Positions 59,307 to 64,000 of a stretch of 64,000 nt of DNA are shown piece by piece (the stretch's first letter is position 1; the number at the start of each line of letters is the position of its first letter). The stretch covers positions 7,078,572 to 7,142,571 of the forward strand of contig JAQFVV010006238.1 of NCBI GenBank assembly GCA_028023455.1, written 5' to 3'. Origin of the DNA: Epiperipatus broadwayi. Its lineage: Eukaryota; Onychophora; Udeonychophora; Euonychophora; Peripatidae. Below the pieces are notes generated by a model. That model had not been told where the DNA came from. It ran no database searches and saw nothing but the letters and a program-made list of their open reading frames with translations. Made by a program: the position numbers and the translations under genes.

Positions 59307-59519
59307 TCAACCCGGCGCCAATCCATCTGATACATTTATGTATTCAATGTAGCATGAAAATACGACAACACAAAATACTATACTGTCAGGAATGTACATC
59401 TGAACAGCAAGTAGAATTAGGGAAGACATTGTCTCTCCACCAACAGGAATGTCACATCTGTTGGTGAGTAGAACAATAAACATAAAACTCCATAGGAATG
59501 GACTGCGGTCCTTTGCCAT
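59307..59519 (-). CDS. Candidate short open frame with hydrophobic segments
   Basis: A 70-codon minus-strand frame starting MAKDRSPFLWSFMFIVLL, with two hydrophobic segments (about residues 8-19 and 33-56), lies in a block less AT-rich than its surroundings. I find no known domain and no convincing splice sites. It could be a first exon with a signal peptide, or chance. Confidence 0.2.
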   Translation of the reverse strand: MAKDRSPFLWSFMFIVLLTNRCDIPVGGETMSSLILLAVQMYIPDSIVFCVVVFSCYIEYINVSDGLAPG

Positions 59520-59524
59520 CTTAC

Positions 59525-60840
59525 AAACCCATCCATAGGCAAACAGAAGGTGTGTGGTGTATATCTATAATCCTGCCTGTAGCGGATCCCATACTACATC
59601 TATAATTACACAAATATATCCAATCCATTGAACCAATTCAACTACAAAATAAATAACCTAAGATTACCCTCCCTTAATATAACTTTACAAAACTATATAG
59701 CCATTCACGCCCGACTTAAATTTAACATTTAAATATGTTCGCACAGTTTATTTTTATACAATTTGTTTTATAATGTCGAGTATAGATCGGCTGCACAGAT
59801 TCCACGGTCAAAAACATTCAAATTAAACACAATCGATCAAAATACAAAATCATCAATAACGTCAATTGCAAAAGGGAATATGCAAGGCCCCATGGCATTC
59901 GTCGTAAGATGCCCACATTAACATCGTTGACCTATATATTCTAATCAAATTTGAAAACTTCAACATAATCAACCACTAACAAATCTATGCAACGTCTATA
60001 CCCAACCAAAATTTCATCATTTAAAATTTAAACAATAAATAATTTATACAATAAGAAAAAAAAAATGGAAATGATTTTTATCAATCGGAAAACATATAAA
60101 ATTAAACATTATTAATTTGATTTTAAACTTAAAAAAGTCAGATAGAAGTTCATAAGCTTGAACGAAAGTTCTTAATTATTTTTAAATTTAGAGTTCATGT
60201 CAATATAGCTTACGGTAGAAGAGTCCAGGTTTCTGCTTTTAATTTTTAATTCCCGTGATGCCTCCATTGGAAGATAATGTTCTGGAGATGGCAATAACTG
60301 ATTCAAGGTATCACAGTCTTTTCATTTTTTTTTTATACAGAGAGTGTGGTATGTGTGTCCTACCCCATCTCTCAAACACAAAATGCTGGAACTGTCCGAA
60401 AAAACTGTATTTCCCTTTTTATCTTATCCACACGGATTCAATCAACAAAATGTCACTAATCCATCACTTTCATTAGGGTCCGAGCCAAGGCTTAGTGCTT
60501 CCATTGGTCAAGCTAATTTCTCTTTATTTTCTTATCTATCTTTCATCAGGTCATTTTAATTATACAAGAGCCCAAGGCTAGCTTGCTTTTCAAACAATTT
60601 ATAAACAATCATTTCCATTTACAGATTACAAGAATTAATTAATACCTGTTTTTATTTTTAAATCTTGTACTTTTTTTATAAAAAAGTACGTTCAAATACT
60701 TATTTGTTTGTTTTTTTAAAAAAAAATATTTTTAAAGTTTGGCATCTGTGCGAATGAATATACGTTTAACAAAACATTTTAATTTTAGCGTTTAGTTTTT
60801 TACTTTTATTTGCGAACTTTTAAGTTTTTATTTTAAATTA
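59525..60840. other. Unassigned, mixed composition
   Basis: Somewhat richer in G+C at 59780-59930 and 60470-60600, including CCATTGG at 60501. No promoter or gene can be supported. Confidence 0.3.
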
Positions 60841-61092
60841 ATGTAACGACATATTTATATATCGTTACAATATATATATATATATATAATAAATTTTGCA
60901 TATGCATGTTTATTTGCCTTACAAAGTGTAGAATTATTCTTTCTTCAATGTCTTTGCTTTCCATTTTATTTAACATATATGTTCATAGTTAGAATAACTA
61001 TATCTTTTGTAAAGAATATAACCATACATATGCAAAATTTATTACATATTATATATTTTTTATATAAATCGCATATTGTTGTTAAATTAATA

Positions 61093-61377
61093 ATAAATTG
61101 AGAGATTGCCAGTTTCACGCTGTACTATCGTAAATTAAGACAGTGAGTAATATATGAATATATTTATAGCTTCATGCTTTCAAGCCAAGATGCTTAAAAC
61201 TGGCTTATATATATAAAAAGTTAAGTAGAGAAAAAGAGTGGGACCATCCTTTTCTTATCAAAAAAACTCTGCCGTGTTGAGGTTTGATCGCTCTTTATAC
61301 TGCTGTCTTAACATCTTATCAGCTGTCTGAGAAGCAACAGTAAGTACATGCAAGAGGCTGGCAACCTCTCAATTTAT
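61093..61377. mobile_element. MITE with 20-bp terminal inverted repeats and TA flanks
   Basis: ATAAATTGAGAGATTGCCAG at the left is inverted at the right (CTGGCAACCTCTCAATTTAT) with one mismatch, and TA lies outside each end, as for Tc1/mariner-type elements. 285 bp, no coding content. Confidence 0.7.
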
Positions 61378-61381
61378 TACT

Positions 61382-61387
<6 letters not shown>

Positions 61388-61420
<33 letters not shown>
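61388..61420. repeat. (TA)n microsatellite
   Basis: Uninterrupted TA repeats directly after the MITE. Confidence 0.9.
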
Positions 61421-61422
<2 letters not shown>

Positions 61423-61424
61423 AT

Positions 61425-64000
61425 CATCATTTAAGATTGCTAGGTTGGTAAAGATTATCATTTCTTCCACAGCTTTATATTTTCAGTGCCTGTTTATTTG
61501 GTGTACTATTTATTATTATACTAATTATTTATAGTATTATCTGTCACTCAGAAGGTCATGTGTATCAGATATTAACAAAACAGGGTCTATACAGTGCTCA
61601 GCTACAATTGAATCAGAAATTTCTAAATTCAAAATTATTATCAAGGGATAAACTATTGGAAAACTAGACTGGAAAGTAATGGCAAATCATATTACTTTTT
61701 TTTTACATTGTATTTATACAAATTGTTTTACCTTTTTTTACATTGTATTTGCAAAATTAAAACATTTACATCATAAAATATGTAAATATGTTGAGAGTGA
61801 AAATCTTTCAATCTGTTGTACAAAACAATGCTAAAAATCTTGGAAAAACTTTACACAACTGTCAATTAGACAATATGAGATTTATGTAAATTCTTGGGAC
61901 ATCAGACAAAGTGAAATTAATTTCCTCTGGTTAATAGTTAGACATGTAATTTTCTATGAGAGTTTTAGCATTGCGCATGCAGCAATAGAAGAGATTTTGC
62001 TGTTTTATAATCTGGATTCAACTATATACTCATTGATTCATTGTTAGTGTCTGACAGAGTTGGTGAAGTAGTCAGGTTGCAGACTCATGATTATAAGATC
62101 TATGGATTACAACCCAATTCAATCACTTCTGGTGTTAAAAAATTTAAGAGATCCCTGAGCAATAAACTATCTGATATCTAGTTGTTAATTACATTAACAC
62201 AATCCCTATATTTAAACTGGGTCATAATCACCAGTCCCCAAGTTTCACAGATCATTCAATAACATTTCTGTGATTGTTAGACTTTCTGCAACATTGAATG
62301 ATCTCTGGAATGATGTTATACTATAATGTTAAACATTAATAGTCACCATATATACATAGGAATATGAGTCCATATGCATATTCTTTAACAATGAGAACTT
62401 TCACTTTGTGCAATAATATTAAGCATTAAAAATAAGTTGTATTAAATATACGACTTATTTTAGTATTCAAACTTTAATGAAAATTAACACACTCAATGTT
62501 GTTCAATTGTCCAAATATATCAATCATTTCTAGAGTATTTGATAGGGTCAGGGTGTGAAACACATTTCTGAGATTGGTTGATAGTTTAGAAAGTTTTAAA
62601 AATCCTATAAATAGTGCTTGAAGTTTTAATATTTCTCATTTCATACAATAAATTATATAAAATTACTCTAAACAATTAATGCTTTAAAATATTTTTTTCA
62701 AAAGCATATTATATATTTCTTAATATCAAATGAGTTATCTGGTTTGATTTAAATGTAAATAGAATCCAAAAGTTCTTGTACTTGGTTGAAGATTTTCTAT
62801 GAGAGTTTAGCTGTTTCATCTATAATTACATTATAGCTAATTTGTATATTGCAATATTCATCGGTAAATGGATATCTGAATGATGGAAGTCTCAAAATTA
62901 TCTGTAATAATAATATATGAATTGCTATGATGATTACAAAATGAAAAAATGATAAATAACATCATTGAATGGTGTTATTGTTCAGAAGTATATACAAAAT
63001 TTAAGGACTGGTGACTCCAGACCTGGAATTGATCTGAGGAACTCATGCTCCAGAATTTGATATTCTTCCAACACACTAAACATGTAGGGTTGTAATTAAA
63101 ATACAAAATAACCATCGCTTCTGGGAGATGTGGTGTTCATTTTTAAATGTTATATACTACAGAAAGGGTGATAATTGACTCAATTTATGCTACTCCAGAT
63201 TCAATTATTGTAGGCTTGGGTAATTAACAATCACAGGTGGTAATAGAACATCCCTACTTCCATATAATAATGTCTGGAAAATAGATTCCATCAATAAAAT
63301 TCATTATATTTATACTTACATATTCAGCATTTATTTTAATATTTTCAACTACCCTAAATTTTTTAATTGAAGATATCTTTCTAACATAATTATATAGTAC
63401 AGCTAATAGGTCAATGATTATGTAAGTTATTAACATCAATTTTATAGCAAATGAGGTAGAATGTGGAAAATGAATTATTGTTGCTAATGGAAAAAGAAGA
63501 GATCATATGATGTGTTATTTACAATCAGTACTAGTGAAAGACTGTCAGTCCAATATATATCTGTATTTACCTTTTTCAGAATATTATCGAGTGATCCCAC
63601 ACAAGTGAAAAATAGTGTGGCATAAGATTAGTTCATCATCTATCATGCCCATGATCTGGGTTAGAATGGGATAAATCTTAAAATTCTTTACGGTCACAAA
63701 CATCTTTTAAAAATTTTTTTCCAGTAGATGGCTTATAACCAACCATTTAAAAAACATCTATTAGTGGTCACTTAACTGGTATCTAGATATTCATAGCTAG
63801 ATGTCAAATATCTCATATTAAAATGAGCTAATCAGATGAGTATTTGATAGGCTGAATGTAAAATATAAAAATAAAATTACAAGATAATGCAGCATTTGGT
63901 AATGATAGTGAGAGATTATAATCGTATGAGTTCTGAGGCCATGATTATATTTTTTGCAAAAAATATTCAAGTTTTCATTCAGAACTAACCGGAAAGATTA
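61425..64000. other. Unassigned AT-rich stretch to window end
   Basis: A possible tRNA-like fragment lies at 62055-62130 (GTTGGTGAAGTAGTCAGGTTGC). No other repeat or gene recognised. Confidence 0.35.

Noticed and set aside
63000-63065. CTGAGGA followed by CCAGAA as another hammerhead
   Set aside because: GAAA is missing (GAAT), stem II does not pair and there is no matching stem I.

Overview
This is animal (metazoan) nuclear DNA: very AT-rich (roughly a quarter G+C by eye), with no operons, no long open reading frames, long TA/GATA microsatellites, and a mixture of Penelope-like elements, decayed LINEs, tRNA-derived SINEs and small inverted-repeat elements. An invertebrate, perhaps a lophotrochozoan such as a mollusc, fits best, but nothing here fixes the species. 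No host gene can be called with confidence. Two short minus-strand blocks of higher G+C (about 17.6-17.85 kb and 59.3-59.5 kb) are weak exon candidates.

Layout. 0-2.3 kb: two decayed copies of one Penelope-like element (PLE) lie head to head, with reverse transcriptase on both strands and a GIY-YIG relic on the plus strand. 3-9 kb: LINE relics, a second PLE (4.0-5.1 kb), and copies of repeat families A and B, including a 1.15-kb palindromic family A insertion. 9.6-11.8 kb: a nearly perfect 101-bp-arm hairpin element, a PLE-terminus-like tandem repeat and tRNA-derived retroposons. 12-24 kb: mostly unassigned AT-rich DNA with a suspicious homopolymer block (14.7-14.9 kb), a PLE trace, an RTE-like LINE tail, and single A, B and C copies. 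24-34 kb: a tandem array of family B, then family D, palindromic A copies and a hairpin element. 34-42 kb: SINEs, a perfect short hairpin, a pogo/Tigger-like non-autonomous element and a family B palindrome carrying a hammerhead ribozyme. 42-57 kb: a PLE terminal hairpin with a complete hammerhead, head-to-head C-SINE pairs, a compound microsatellite and another palindromic A element. 57-64 kb: a LINE tail, a MITE and unassigned DNA.

Main result. Several dispersed families carry hammerhead ribozyme (HHR) cores: CTGANGA, a stem-loop II, GAAA, a minimal stem III and a cleavable NUH triplet opposite a matching stem I. Family B (about 460 bp, tandem at 27-28.4 kb) and family A look like metazoan retrozymes, which are non-autonomous circular-RNA retroelements with HHRs. 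The PLE-like terminus at 42.4 kb has its own HHR, and PLE relics lie in the same window as a possible mobilisation machinery.

The unusual part is that family A, family B, a third hairpin (9641-9882) and the C SINEs recur as long inverted (head-to-head) copies. Seven or more of these insertions, including two truncated single-arm copies, are bounded by 10-17 bp direct repeats typical of target-primed reverse transcription. Two independent family B hairpins share an apparently identical tail of about 48 nt outside the hairpin. This suggests a lineage of palindromic retrozymes that insert as pre-formed hairpins. All folds, boundaries and identities here were read by eye.
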